From Eubacterium sp. AM49-13BH (GTDB lineage Bacteria > Bacillota > Clostridia > Lachnospirales > Lachnospiraceae): DNA of 64,000 nucleotides. This document shows positions 44,963-53,624 of the stretch, piece after piece. The position numbers and the translations under genes were made by a program. The notes under the pieces were generated by a model. That model had not been told where the DNA came from and ran no database searches. It was given only the letters and a program-made list of their open reading frames with translations. Every line of letters starts with the position of its first letter. The stretch's first letter is position 1. Where the stretch lies: contig NZ_QSEK01000008.1 of assembly GCF_003464165.1 (NCBI RefSeq), positions 1-64,000 on the forward strand, written 5' to 3'.

Positions 44963-46633
44963 TTAAACCTGAGCTTCCATAATAATTGGAAGTATCACTG
45001 GATTTCTCTTAATCTTCTTCCAGAGATACTCACTTAAATCGTCCTTAATAATATTCTTAATCTTACTCCAGTCAGTAATGTTCTTATCAAGGCATCTGTC
45101 TACTGAATCAGACACAATTGCTCTTGCTTCATCAAGAAGCTCTTCAGCCTCTCTTACATACACAAAACCTCTTGTAACAATATCCGGACCTGCTATAAGC
45201 TGTCCAGTATATTTCTCAAGTGTAAGAACAACAATAATAATACCATTCTCTGCAAGGTTCTGTCTGTCTCTTAATACAATATTTCCTACATCACCTACGC
45301 CAAGTCCATCAACAAAAATAGCTCCTGTCTGTACATGATCAACAACCTGTGCATGCTCATCATTAAGTTCTAACACATCTCCTGATTTGGCAATAATAAC
45401 ATGATCCTTGTCATATCCAAGTGACATAACAACATCTCTCTGCGCAACAAGGTGTCTGTATTCACCATGGACAGGAATTGAATACTTAGGCTTTACAAGA
45501 GAATATATAAGCTTAATCTCTTCCTGACATGCATGTCCTGATACATGTGTATCCTGGAATATAACCTTAGCCCCCTTCATACCAAGCTCATTAATAACCT
45601 TGGCTACTGACTTCTCATTACCAGGTATAGGAGTTGATGAAAATACTACGCAGTCGCCCGGCTGGATAGAAACCTTTCTGTGAAGGTTAGCTGCCATTCT
45701 TGAAAGAGCTGCCATAGACTCACCCTGACTACCGGTTGTAATAAGTACAATCTGCTCTGGTGTATAATTCTTCATCTCATCTGTCTCAATAAGGGTTCCT
45801 TCCGGAATCTTAAGGTAATCAAGGTCCTCAGCAACTTCAATGATATTAACCATGCTTCGGCCTTCAACGCAGACTTTCCTTCCATACTTAACTGCTGAAT
45901 TGATAATCTGCTGTACTCTGTCTACATTAGATGCGAATGTTGCGATAATAATTCTGCTGTTCTTATTGTCATTGAATATCTTTTCAAATGCTGCACCAAC
46001 AGTTCTTTCTGACATAGTAAAACCAGGTCTTAAAGCATTAGTACTGTCGCACATAAGTGCAAGAACACCTTTCTTTCCAAGTTCGCCTAATCTCTGAAGA
46101 TCAATTGGATCTCCATATACCGGAGTATAATCAACCTTAAAATCTCCTGTATGAACAATAATGCCAGCTGGAGAATATATAGCAAGTGCTGCTGCATCTG
46201 CAATACTATGGTTAGTTCTTATGAATTCAACCCTGAAATCTCCAAGAGTAACAGACTGTCCATATCTGACAACCTTTCTCTTAACTGCCTTTAACATATT
46301 ATGTTCTTTAAGCTTTGACTCAATAAGTCCCATAGTAAGCTTTGTTGCATATATTGGAACATTAATATCTTTCAGCACATAAGGAATAGCTCCGATATGA
46401 TCCTCATGTCCATGAGTTATAACGAATCCTTTAACCTTGTCCAGATTGTCTTTAAGATAAGTAACATCAGGAATAACAAGGTCAATACCAAGCATATCTT
46501 CCTCTGGGAAAGATAAACCACAATCCACAACAACAATACTGTCATCATATTCAATGGCAGTAATGTTCATTCCTATCTGCTCAAGACCTCCCAAAGGTAT
46601 AATCTTGACAGACGCATTCTCTGCTTTTTTCAT
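44963..46633 (-). CDS. rnj: Ribonuclease J
   Basis: Metallo-beta-lactamase/beta-CASP nuclease with 5'-3' exo- and endonuclease activity in RNA maturation and decay. Motifs: THGHEDHIGAIPYVL (zinc), HSIADAAA, HTGDFKVD, CDSTNALRPG, then the beta-CASP part (IIATFASNVDR) and HVSGHACQEE and VHGEYRHL. 556 residues, normal. ATG 46633 is 5 bases after GAGG; the frame is open to a GTG at 46639 inside that site. Followed by ylbF. Confidence 0.96.
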   Translation of the reverse strand: MKKAENASVKIIPLGGLEQIGMNITAIEYDDSIVVVDCGLSFPEEDMLGIDLVIPDVTYLKDNLDKVKGFVITHGHEDHIGAIPYVLKDINVPIYATKLTMGLIESKLKEHNMLKAVKRKVVRYGQSVTLGDFRVEFIRTNHSIADAAALAIYSPAGIIVHTGDFKVDYTPVYGDPIDLQRLGELGKKGVLALMCDSTNALRPGFTMSERTVGAAFEKIFNDNKNSRIIIATFASNVDRVQQIINSAVKYGRKVCVEGRSMVNIIEVAEDLDYLKIPEGTLIETDEMKNYTPEQIVLITTGSQGESMAALSRMAANLHRKVSIQPGDCVVFSSTPIPGNEKSVAKVINELGMKGAKVIFQDTHVSGHACQEEIKLIYSLVKPKYSIPVHGEYRHLVAQRDVVMSLGYDKDHVIIAKSGDVLELNDEHAQVVDHVQTGAIFVDGLGVGDVGNIVLRDRQNLAENGIIIVVLTLEKYTGQLIAGPDIVTRGFVYVREAEELLDEARAIVSDSVDRCLDKNITDWSKIKNIIKDDLSEYLWKKIKRNPVILPIIMEAQV

Positions 46634-46683
46634 AAACACCTCATAATAAAAATAAAATATAAAATATTAATAAGGCTCACACC

Positions 46684-46947
46684 TTATTTAAGTTCAACAT
46701 CATCATCCATTAACTCAGAAAATACCTTGCCCACCGCTTCAAGCTCACTGTCTTCTTCAACAAACTCATAAACAGCCTCTTCACTTGCCGCATCAGATGT
46801 ATCCTTAAGAATATAAGCTTCTGCTTCTTCATTCTCATCATCTGATTCTGATACGAGCAGATAATTAATTCCATTAATTCTAGTTTCTTCAATCACATAA
46901 AATTGTGTCTTCTCACCATTATCGTCAATAAATTCAAGCCTTTCCAT
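46684..46947 (-). CDS. DUF1292 family protein (YrzB)
   Basis: 87 very acidic residues. MERLEFIDDNGEKTQFYVIEETRINGINYLL then a Glu/Asp-rich stretch and DVELK at the end match the DUF1292/YrzB family. Function unknown; widely kept next to ruvX and ireB in Firmicutes. The open frame extends to 47052 but that part overlaps ruvX; ATG 46947 with GGAGG 11 bases upstream gives the family's N-terminus. Confidence 0.88.
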   Translation of the reverse strand: MERLEFIDDNGEKTQFYVIEETRINGINYLLVSESDDENEEAEAYILKDTSDAASEEAVYEFVEEDSELEAVGKVFSELMDDDVELK

Positions 46948-46969
46948 GAAAAACAAATCCTCCAAAATT

Positions 46970-47395
46970 CTAGTTCTTCTGCTTAGATTCCATGTATCCA
47001 CGCAAAATAAAAACAGCGGCAATCTGATCAATAACCGTCTTGCGGTTCTCACGCTTTACCCCGCATTCTTCAAGGACTTCATCTGCTTCAACTGTAGTAA
47101 GTCTCTCATCCCACAGTGTAACAGGTAATCCTGTACGTCTCTCCAGTGCTGCTGCAAATTCTTCACAAGCTTTCGCTCTTTCCCCAATAGTATCGTCCAT
47201 ATTCTTAGGATAACCAACCACGATTTCAGTCACATCATACTCAGATATAATCTGTTCTATCCTGGCATAAGTTCTTCGTAACTTGTTATTATCTTTTCTT
47301 GTTATCGTCTCGAAAGGCTGTGCAGTTATCCCAAGTGGATCACTTAAGGCAACTCCCACAGTCTTCGTTCCGACATCTAAGCCTATAATTCTCAT
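46970..47395 (-). CDS. ruvX: Holliday junction resolvase RuvX / YqgF
   Basis: 141 residues of the RNase H fold: [20 protein letters not shown] at the N-terminus (first catalytic Asp), VVGYPKNMD, and [15 protein letters not shown] with [11 protein letters not shown]. Family members are implicated in pre-16S 5' processing and, in some reports, junction cleavage. It follows ireB by 1 base and its 3' end nearly touches the DUF1292 gene, the conserved yrzL-yrrK-yrzB order. Confidence 0.94.
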   Translation of the reverse strand: MRIIGLDVGTKTVGVALSDPLGITAQPFETITRKDNNKLRRTYARIEQIISEYDVTEIVVGYPKNMDDTIGERAKACEEFAAALERRTGLPVTLWDERLTTVEADEVLEECGVKRENRKTVIDQIAAVFILRGYMESKQKN

Positions 47396-47396
47396 A

Positions 47397-47654
47397 CTAT
47401 AAGCCTTTACCTTCTATAAAGTATCTTACAACTTCTTCTACAAGTTCATCTCTCTCAGCCTTCATAATAAGACTTCTTGCATTATTGTGACTTGTAATAT
47501 ATGTTGGATCACCAGACATAATATATCCAACTATCTGGTTAACCGGATTGTACCCCTTCTCTTTAAGAGCAAGATATACCTGCTCAAGTATGCCTTCTAC
47601 TGAAATTGTCTTCTCTGGTTGAGTCTTAAAAAATTGAGTGTTGTTGTCTATCAT
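47397..47654 (-). CDS. IreB family regulatory phosphoprotein (YrzL/UPF0297)
   Basis: 85 residues from ATG 47654: [34 protein letters not shown] and [13 protein letters not shown] are the UPF0297 signature. IreB in Enterococcus is phosphorylated by the Ser/Thr kinase IreK and tunes cephalosporin resistance; Thr residues near the N-terminus are kept. The open frame runs further upstream to 47711, but that part overlaps the promoter. First gene of its operon. Confidence 0.92.
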   Translation of the reverse strand: MIDNNTQFFKTQPEKTISVEGILEQVYLALKEKGYNPVNQIVGYIMSGDPTYITSHNNARSLIMKAERDELVEEVVRYFIEGKGL

Positions 47655-47682
47655 ATCTACCACGCCCTTTCGTATATTGACT

Positions 47683-47711
47683 ATAATATAATAAATAAGC
47701 CAATTATACAA
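47683..47711 (-). promoter_or_regulatory. Promoter of the ireB-ruvX-DUF1292-rnj cluster
   Basis: Minus strand: -35 TTGTAT (47706-47711), 17-base spacer, -10 TATTAT (47683-47688). It lies between the mscS terminator and the ireB start. Confidence 0.7.
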
Positions 47712-47743
47712 GTATTTAACATAAAAAATATTGTAAAAAAATT

Positions 47744-47788
47744 GTAAAAAGGCCGCCCGGACGGCGTGTATTTGCCCGGACAGCCTTT
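47744..47788 (-). terminator. Intrinsic terminator after the mscS-family gene
   Basis: 13-pair stem (47748-47760/47776-47788) including two G-U pairs, GC-rich core CCGG/CCGG, then TTTTTA on the minus strand and a second T7 run shortly after. Confidence 0.85.
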
Positions 47789-47817
47789 GCTTAAGCTATA
47801 TATATTAATTAAGAAAA

Positions 47818-48705
47818 CTACTTCATATGTACATCAATCTGATTGAACGGAATCTCAATTCCATTCTCATCAAATATATTCTTATATCTTTCAAGCAGGT
47901 TAAATCTTACATTCCAGTAGTCTGCTGTATTAACCCAGGCTCTTGTTTCAAGTGTTACACAGCTTTCATCAAGGCTCTTGACAACTACCATAATATCCTT
48001 GTCCTTAAGTATTCCCTGTTCGCTGTTAATAACCTGTTCAAGAAGCTTCTTGGCTTTAGGAATATCTGATGAATAACCAATTCCTATCTGGATATCAATT
48101 CTTCTTGTATTCTCTGCGCCTACATTAACAATGCTTGAATTAGAAAGTGAACCGTTCGGAAGCATTACTACTTTGTTATCAATAGTAACAAGCCTTGTGT
48201 AAAGAATCTCTATAGACTTTACAGTTCCTTCATTAGTTCCGACTATAATATAATCACCAACCTTAAAAGGCTTGAATATAAGAATAAGAATTCCTCCTGC
48301 AAAGTTTGAAAGGCTTCCCTGCAGGGACATACCAATCGCAAGTGCTGCAGAACCAAAAAGTGTGAGCAGTGATGTCGTCTGGAATCCCAGCTTATCCACA
48401 ACTATCATGATAAGTATTGCATACATTACAAACTTAAGCACTGATACCACAAAATTAACAACACCTTTATCTAGCGTGCTTCTGTCCAGCATCTTCTTTA
48501 CAAGCTTATCAAGCACCCTGATTATCTTCTTGCCAATAAACCATATTAAGACAGCAATAACAATTTTACCAATAAGTGAAACCGACCAGTTTCCTAAATC
48601 ATTGAGAAGCTGCTTAACATGGGCAATAGAAAAGAATCTAGTTATTTCATCTGTTTCCTGCTGGATTGTTGTGGCTGCATCTGCCACAAGTCCTATGAAT
48701 CCCAT
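47818..48705 (-). CDS. mscS: Small-conductance mechanosensitive channel, MscS family
   Basis: 295 residues. Helices at about 40-65, 80-105 and 110-140. The pore helix reads LTLFGSAALAIGMSLQGSLSNFAGGILILIFKPFKVGD, with the Ala/Gly-packed pattern and the LSNFAGG turn of MscS. The cytoplasmic beta domain (TVKSIEILYTRLVTIDNKVVMLPNGSL) and alpha-beta domain follow. It releases solutes on osmotic downshift. GGGGGAT precedes the ATG, 18 bases after the GlgB-like gene, so it shares that operon and ends it. Confidence 0.93.
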   Translation of the reverse strand: MGFIGLVADAATTIQQETDEITRFFSIAHVKQLLNDLGNWSVSLIGKIVIAVLIWFIGKKIIRVLDKLVKKMLDRSTLDKGVVNFVVSVLKFVMYAILIMIVVDKLGFQTTSLLTLFGSAALAIGMSLQGSLSNFAGGILILIFKPFKVGDYIIVGTNEGTVKSIEILYTRLVTIDNKVVMLPNGSLSNSSIVNVGAENTRRIDIQIGIGYSSDIPKAKKLLEQVINSEQGILKDKDIMVVVKSLDESCVTLETRAWVNTADYWNVRFNLLERYKNIFDENGIEIPFNQIDVHMK

Positions 48706-48723
48706 AGCTGATCCCCCTTTGTA

Positions 48724-51105
48724 TTATTTCATCTTCTTTTTAAGCTGCTCTAACTTCTTCTTAGTCTCTATATCAATCTCTTCACTTGCACGCGCTGCTT
48801 CTTCAGCTTTTCTTACAGCTTCTTCCTTAGCCTGAAGTGCTTCCATGCAGGCTTTCTCTGCCTGTTTTCTTGCTTCAACCGCCCGCTTTGCTTCCTCTGC
48901 TGCAGCAAGTTCAAGCATTTCAGCCTCTGCTGCCTTTTTCATTGCTTCCTTCTTTGCAATTGCAGCCCTCTTTAATACAGCAATTTCCTCGAGTTCAAGC
49001 TGTGTATACGGCTCACTGTTATATATAACGAATGAAAGTCCGGGAAGTGTAATATCAATATATTCCATATCATCACCATCATTATCTGACTTGATAATCT
49101 CTCCATTAACCTTTTCGTCTCCACCGAATTTCTTCCACTCACTGTTAAATACTTCCTTATATTTTCCACGCACATCAACGTGAAGTCTGTAGTTTTCCCT
49201 CTTAACAGGAGTAAAATTCACAGCAATCACAAGCTTATTACCCTTGCTGTCAGCTCTCTGCATTGCAATAACAGTCTCTTCAGGATTAGAATTCTCGAGC
49301 CACATAAATCCATCAGGATCATTATCAAGCTCATACAGAGCCGCATTTTTCGCATAGAACTTATTAAGCTCCGACATGAATTTTTCAAGTCCAGCATCCT
49401 GTCCTGCTGCAAACATCTTGCTTCCCGGATGTGCATACATGAATCCAAGTGCAGCCCTGATATCTGACAAATGTGCCTTCTCATCACTGCCTGACACCAT
49501 GTCCACAAATGCTTTCTCCCTGAAATCATCATGATTGAGTGAGAGCATGAAATCTTCTCCGTAATTATAGAGCATTCCATATGTCAGCTTATCATACTCA
49601 CCTTTTCTAAACAGCGGGTCAGTTCCCATGAATTCAAGAAAATCCTTAGTCCAGCAGTTATTCTGCTTATAAGTAAACATGAGAGGGTCATCATTATCTG
49701 CCGCAGTAACCCCAAACCAGCCGCTTGATTCTTCTGCTATTGTAAAACAGCCATCGCCACGTTTAGCAATACATTTGTTCATAATCTTGAGAAATTCGAT
49801 TGCGTCAAGATTCTCATTGCCGCCATACATGTTAGGTGTCCATGTACCCGGCTGCTTACCGTAATCGAGGTAAAGCATTGAAGCAACACCATCAATTCTG
49901 ATGCCATCAATATGGTAATCATTAAGCCACATTAATACACTTGATAAAAGAAAACTTCTTACAGCACCTTTCTTATAGTCAAATGTGACAACATCCCACT
50001 CAGGATGCTTCTCTAGTGATGGCTTAAGATATCCGTAAGCATCTGCCCCGTCAAAATCATACAGTCCCTTAGCATCTGTACCAAAGTAAGCGCCATTCCA
50101 GTCCATTATTACGCCAATTCCGGCGTTATGGAAGTCATCAACCAGCTTTTTAAATGCATCACTTCCGCCTGTTTTGTGTGTCACCGCAAAATATCCCAAT
50201 GTTGAGTATCCATTCATCTCCTCATTAAGATACTCTGCAACCGGAAGGAAACATACATGTGTATATCCTTCCTGCTTTACAAAATCCACAAGCTCATCTG
50301 CACTTTTTTCTTTCATCCAGTTAGTAAGTGATACCTCATATACTGTTACAGGCTTCTTCTTTCCAGCTTCTTTCTTTCGCTTTATCATCCATAGCCCATC
50401 GTTCCATGCATATGAATCAGGCATGTTCTCATCACTTACCACTGATACAGTAATTGGAACTGATGATATCTGTCTTGATACAGGGTCTAACTTTCTTGTA
50501 GTTCCCTTACCCTGTCTCTTAATTTCATACATATATCCGCATCCGGCTGCCAGTCCCGGAATAAACAGTTCAAATACACCTGTATCCTCAATTCTTTCCA
50601 TTAAGTGGACTCTGCCGTCGTATTTGTTAAACTCTCCAACAACACTTACGCTGAGTGCCTTAGGTGCCCATACAGTAAAAAGCACTCCCTTCACGCCATT
50701 GACAGTTCTTTCATGAGCGCCGAATATATGTGCTGCATTTTTCTCTTCTCCTGCAAGAAATGATTTGTAATCTTCCGGTTTCGTAACATTTGCAAATGCA
50801 TATGGGTCCGTATATTCTGTGACCTCTCCATTAACCTTCTCCACTGAATAAGTGTATGAAAGCTTTTTCTTAGATGAAACAAGTGCTGCAAAGAATCCGG
50901 ATTCATCAACCTTTTCCATATTAACAGCAGTTTTTCTGCCATCTATATGCAGCTTAACTGTCACTGCATCAGGACGCATTATCTGTATAAGCAATCCCTT
51001 ACCTGTAACATGCGCACCAAGCAGCTCCTTTGGCTTGTCACATTCTGCATATACAATTCCCTCTATCTCCGGCCAGTTCATCAGGCCGTATAAGTTTTTA
51101 TTCAT
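48724..51105 (-). CDS. GlgB-like alpha-glucan branching enzyme with coiled-coil tail
   Basis: 793 residues of GH13/CBM48 type. N-terminal beta modules (about 15-110, and 140-200: VLFTVWAPKALSVSVVGEFN), then the barrel with region II GIRIDGVASMLYLDY (nucleophile D405), region III CFTIAEES (acid/base E458) and region IV LNHDD (H525, D526). Region I reads MDWNGAYFG (about 334-342) where branching enzymes have D-x-V-P-x-HF, so the usual His is Tyr. Residues about 703-793 are an Ala/Glu/Lys coiled coil not normal for GlgB. Active-site drift suggests altered or lost activity. It overlaps the esterase stop by 8 bases. Confidence 0.8.
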   Translation of the reverse strand: MNKNLYGLMNWPEIEGIVYAECDKPKELLGAHVTGKGLLIQIMRPDAVTVKLHIDGRKTAVNMEKVDESGFFAALVSSKKKLSYTYSVEKVNGEVTEYTDPYAFANVTKPEDYKSFLAGEEKNAAHIFGAHERTVNGVKGVLFTVWAPKALSVSVVGEFNKYDGRVHLMERIEDTGVFELFIPGLAAGCGYMYEIKRQGKGTTRKLDPVSRQISSVPITVSVVSDENMPDSYAWNDGLWMIKRKKEAGKKKPVTVYEVSLTNWMKEKSADELVDFVKQEGYTHVCFLPVAEYLNEEMNGYSTLGYFAVTHKTGGSDAFKKLVDDFHNAGIGVIMDWNGAYFGTDAKGLYDFDGADAYGYLKPSLEKHPEWDVVTFDYKKGAVRSFLLSSVLMWLNDYHIDGIRIDGVASMLYLDYGKQPGTWTPNMYGGNENLDAIEFLKIMNKCIAKRGDGCFTIAEESSGWFGVTAADNDDPLMFTYKQNNCWTKDFLEFMGTDPLFRKGEYDKLTYGMLYNYGEDFMLSLNHDDFREKAFVDMVSGSDEKAHLSDIRAALGFMYAHPGSKMFAAGQDAGLEKFMSELNKFYAKNAALYELDNDPDGFMWLENSNPEETVIAMQRADSKGNKLVIAVNFTPVKRENYRLHVDVRGKYKEVFNSEWKKFGGDEKVNGEIIKSDNDGDDMEYIDITLPGLSFVIYNSEPYTQLELEEIAVLKRAAIAKKEAMKKAAEAEMLELAAAEEAKRAVEARKQAEKACMEALQAKEEAVRKAEEAARASEEIDIETKKKLEQLKKKMK

Positions 51106-51946
51106 ACATTACCCCCATCCACTGTTTAAAGCATTCCGTCCATGATGACACCTGTGGTTCATAATGTCCCATATTCTTAGTCGCAGTCTCTCGTGTGCCA
51201 AGTCCAAGACCATGAGTACCTTTAGCATATACATGATAATCAAACGGAATCTCATGTTTTCTTAACGCCTCTACCATAAGTAGTGAATTCTCAAGCGGAA
51301 CTGTCTTATCTTCACATGTATGCCATATGAATGCAGGTGGTGTGTCCTTATCCACTCTCTTTTCTATAGACACTTCATCTATAAACTCATCATATTTTTC
51401 CCCAAGACTTCTCTCAAATGATGCCCTGTGTGCATCAATTCCTGATGTAATTACAGGATAACCTAACAGCATGCCATCAGGCTTAACATACTCATGACTG
51501 CAGTGAAGTACATTTTCCAGAAGATAATCAAGTCTTTTTGAATTCCATCCGGTTCCAAGAAGTCCGGCAACATGACCTCCTGCTGAAAATCCTGCGATAA
51601 TGATTTTGTCAGGATCAACATCCCACTCTGCTGCATTATCTCTTACATACTTCATTGTATAGGCTGCCTCAAAAAGCTGTGCTGGATACGTAACAGGTGT
51701 AAGACTGTATCTTAATACAACAGCATTATACCCCATATCAAGCATCTTAATAGCTATAGCTTCTCCTTCTCTTGGAGAATGGTGGTTATATCCGCCACCC
51801 GGACAGATAACAATAAGAGGTCTCTTAAACGGATCCTGATCCTTAGGAAAAATGTCTTTGATATATGTAGTTATCGTCGCACTCCCATTCTGTTCTATTC
51901 CTAATTCTTTATAAGGTAAATCTATATTAATAGTATTATGTAACAT
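51098..51946 (-). CDS. Alpha/beta hydrolase, acetyl esterase family
   Basis: 282 residues. Oxyanion motif CPGGGYNHHSPREGE, nucleophile elbow AGFSAGGHVAG (Ser near 147), Asp in CEDKTVPLENS and His in AKGTHGLGLG complete the triad. The pattern fits the BD-FAE/Axe family of bacterial esterases that remove acetyl or feruloyl groups from plant polysaccharides. No signal peptide, so cytoplasmic. GAAGGAG precedes the ATG. It starts the esterase-glgB-like-mscS operon; a carbohydrate role is inferred. Confidence 0.85.
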   Translation of the reverse strand: MLHNTINIDLPYKELGIEQNGSATITTYIKDIFPKDQDPFKRPLIVICPGGGYNHHSPREGEAIAIKMLDMGYNAVVLRYSLTPVTYPAQLFEAAYTMKYVRDNAAEWDVDPDKIIIAGFSAGGHVAGLLGTGWNSKRLDYLLENVLHCSHEYVKPDGMLLGYPVITSGIDAHRASFERSLGEKYDEFIDEVSIEKRVDKDTPPAFIWHTCEDKTVPLENSLLMVEALRKHEIPFDYHVYAKGTHGLGLGTRETATKNMGHYEPQVSSWTECFKQWMGVMYE

Positions 51947-52001
51947 AACGTTCTCCTTCCAGCTGAATAATTCTGTATATTATGTCTGTAGTTTAGTGGC
52001 G

Positions 52002-52209
52002 GTGCTGTGTGTATATTTTCGTGTGTGGTCTCATGATTCCTGCGCTTAGTGGGAGTAAATGCCGTTATCTGCAAAGTTTTTTACTGTGAACGAAAGCAAA
52101 CGCGCTTCGCTTGAACGAGCTTTCATTCACAGAGCTTATGCATCTAACGGCATTAACTCCCACACAGCTCGTCATAAATCGACCACATACGAAAATATAC
52201 ACACAGCAC
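52002..52209. repeat. 208-bp imperfect palindrome (long hairpin element)
   Basis: The outer arms 52002-52021 and 52190-52209 are perfectly complementary. Further inside, 52050-52073 pairs with 52139-52162 with two mismatches, and 52084-52097 with 52119-52132 with one. The whole folds into one long stem-loop centred near 52106, with less-matched stretches between. It lies between the DUF1015 gene and the esterase gene, both on the minus strand. It could be a non-autonomous mobile repeat or a large terminator. The rest of 51947-52244 shows nothing else. Confidence 0.8.
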
Positions 52210-52244
52210 ATCTACACTTCTACAAAAAGCAGATTAATATCTAC

Positions 52245-53477
52245 TTAGAATCTATGTATGAATAATCCGCTTCTTAATTTAGGCTCAAACCATGTTGATT
52301 TAGGTGGCATTAATAGTCCTGCGTCTGCTACTGCGAATAATTCGCCTATTGATGTTGCATACATTGAGAATGCCAAGACACAATCTTCTGAACATCTTCT
52401 CTCAAGCTCGCCTAAACCGCGGATTCCGCCTACGAAGTCTATTCTCTTATCTGTCTTAGGGTCGTGGATTCCTAAGAGTGGCTCTAAGACGTTGTTCTGG
52501 AGTACTGCTACATCTAAGCCGTCTACCGGGTCGCTGCTTAAGATTTCTTCTTTGGCTGTGAGTGTGTACCATTTTCTGCCAAGATACATTCCGAATTCAC
52601 CTTTCTTAGAAGGTGCAACCTGTGTGCTGCTCTCGCTTACAGTGAATTTATCTTTAATCTTTGCCATGAACTCTTCTTCACTTAAACCATTCAGGTCCTT
52701 TACTACCCTGTTGTATGGCATTATCATAAGTTCTTCGTCTGGGAATAATACTGACAGGAAATAATTGAACTCTTCATTGCCTGTATATCCCGGATTAGCT
52801 TCTCTTCTGCGTAAACCTACCTTTACAGCAGAAGCTGCCCTGTGGTGTCCATCCGCAATATATATCTGGTTGATTCCTGCAAATGCGTTCTCTATAGCCT
52901 CTACAGATTCTTTACTGCTTATTTTCCAGACCTGATGTCTTATTCCATCAACCGCTGTAAAACTGTATACAGGCTTTTCCTGCTTAGCTTTGGCAACCTC
53001 TGCACTTATTACTGCATTAGCTCTGTATGCCAGGAATATAGGACCAGTCTGGGCACTGCATGTATCAACATGGTTAATTCTGTCTAATTCCTTATCAGCT
53101 CTTGTGTTCTCATGCTTCTTAATAACATTGTTAAGATAATCATCAATAGAAGCACATGCTACAATTCCTGTCTGTGTCCTTCCATCCATTGTAAGCTCAT
53201 ACACATAATATGCCTTGTCCTTATCTGTTATAAATGTTCCATCATCTATAGCTTCCATAAGCATATCATGGGCTTTCTTATATACCTGCTCACTATACAT
53301 ATCAACTGATTCATCAAACTGGGTCTCTGCCCTGTCAATCTTAAGAAATGATAATGGTTCTCTTTCCACCTCTGCTCTTGCTTCCTTTGAATCATACACA
53401 TCATAAGGAAGAGCTGCTACTCTGTCTGCCACTTTCTCAGCCGGTCTGACACATTCAAATGGTCTTATTACTGCCAT
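52245..53477 (-). CDS. DUF1015 family protein
   Basis: 410 residues. It opens MAVIRPFECVRPAEKVADRVAALPYDV and carries KHENTRADKELDRINHV, IADGHHRAASAVKVG and VLFPDEELMIMPYNRVV, the hallmarks of DUF1015. The HENT and GHHR segments look catalytic or metal-binding. The biochemical role is unsettled; the family often sits beside serA and serC, as here. ATG 53477 is 5 bases after GGAGG. A weak promoter lies 45 bases upstream, past the serA terminator. Confidence 0.9.
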   Translation of the reverse strand: MAVIRPFECVRPAEKVADRVAALPYDVYDSKEARAEVEREPLSFLKIDRAETQFDESVDMYSEQVYKKAHDMLMEAIDDGTFITDKDKAYYVYELTMDGRTQTGIVACASIDDYLNNVIKKHENTRADKELDRINHVDTCSAQTGPIFLAYRANAVISAEVAKAKQEKPVYSFTAVDGIRHQVWKISSKESVEAIENAFAGINQIYIADGHHRAASAVKVGLRRREANPGYTGNEEFNYFLSVLFPDEELMIMPYNRVVKDLNGLSEEEFMAKIKDKFTVSESSTQVAPSKKGEFGMYLGRKWYTLTAKEEILSSDPVDGLDVAVLQNNVLEPLLGIHDPKTDKRIDFVGGIRGLGELERRCSEDCVLAFSMYATSIGELFAVADAGLLMPPKSTWFEPKLRSGLFIHRF

Positions 53478-53522
53478 ACTAACCTCCATCCGCACTATTT
53501 AACTTAAGTACTATACTTTCAT

Positions 53523-53551
53523 ATATTAGATACATTTTAACATTCAGACAA
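53523..53551 (-). promoter_or_regulatory. Possible promoter for the DUF1015 gene
   Basis: Minus strand: -35 TTGTCT (53546-53551), 17-base spacer, -10 TAATAT (53523-53528). Match to consensus is moderate. It comes just after the serA terminator. Confidence 0.4.
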
Positions 53552-53560
53552 CCTTAATAC

Positions 53561-53601
53561 AAGAAAGACCAGTCAAATGTTACAACAAATGACTGGTCTT
53601 T
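53561..53601 (-). terminator. Intrinsic terminator after serA
   Basis: Perfect 12-bp stem AAAGACCAGTCA/TGACTGGTCTTT (53564-53575/53590-53601) with a 14-base loop. On the minus strand TTTCTTG follows. It ends the serC-serA transcript. Confidence 0.85.
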
Positions 53602-53624
53602 GATATTATTATCATTACATATGA

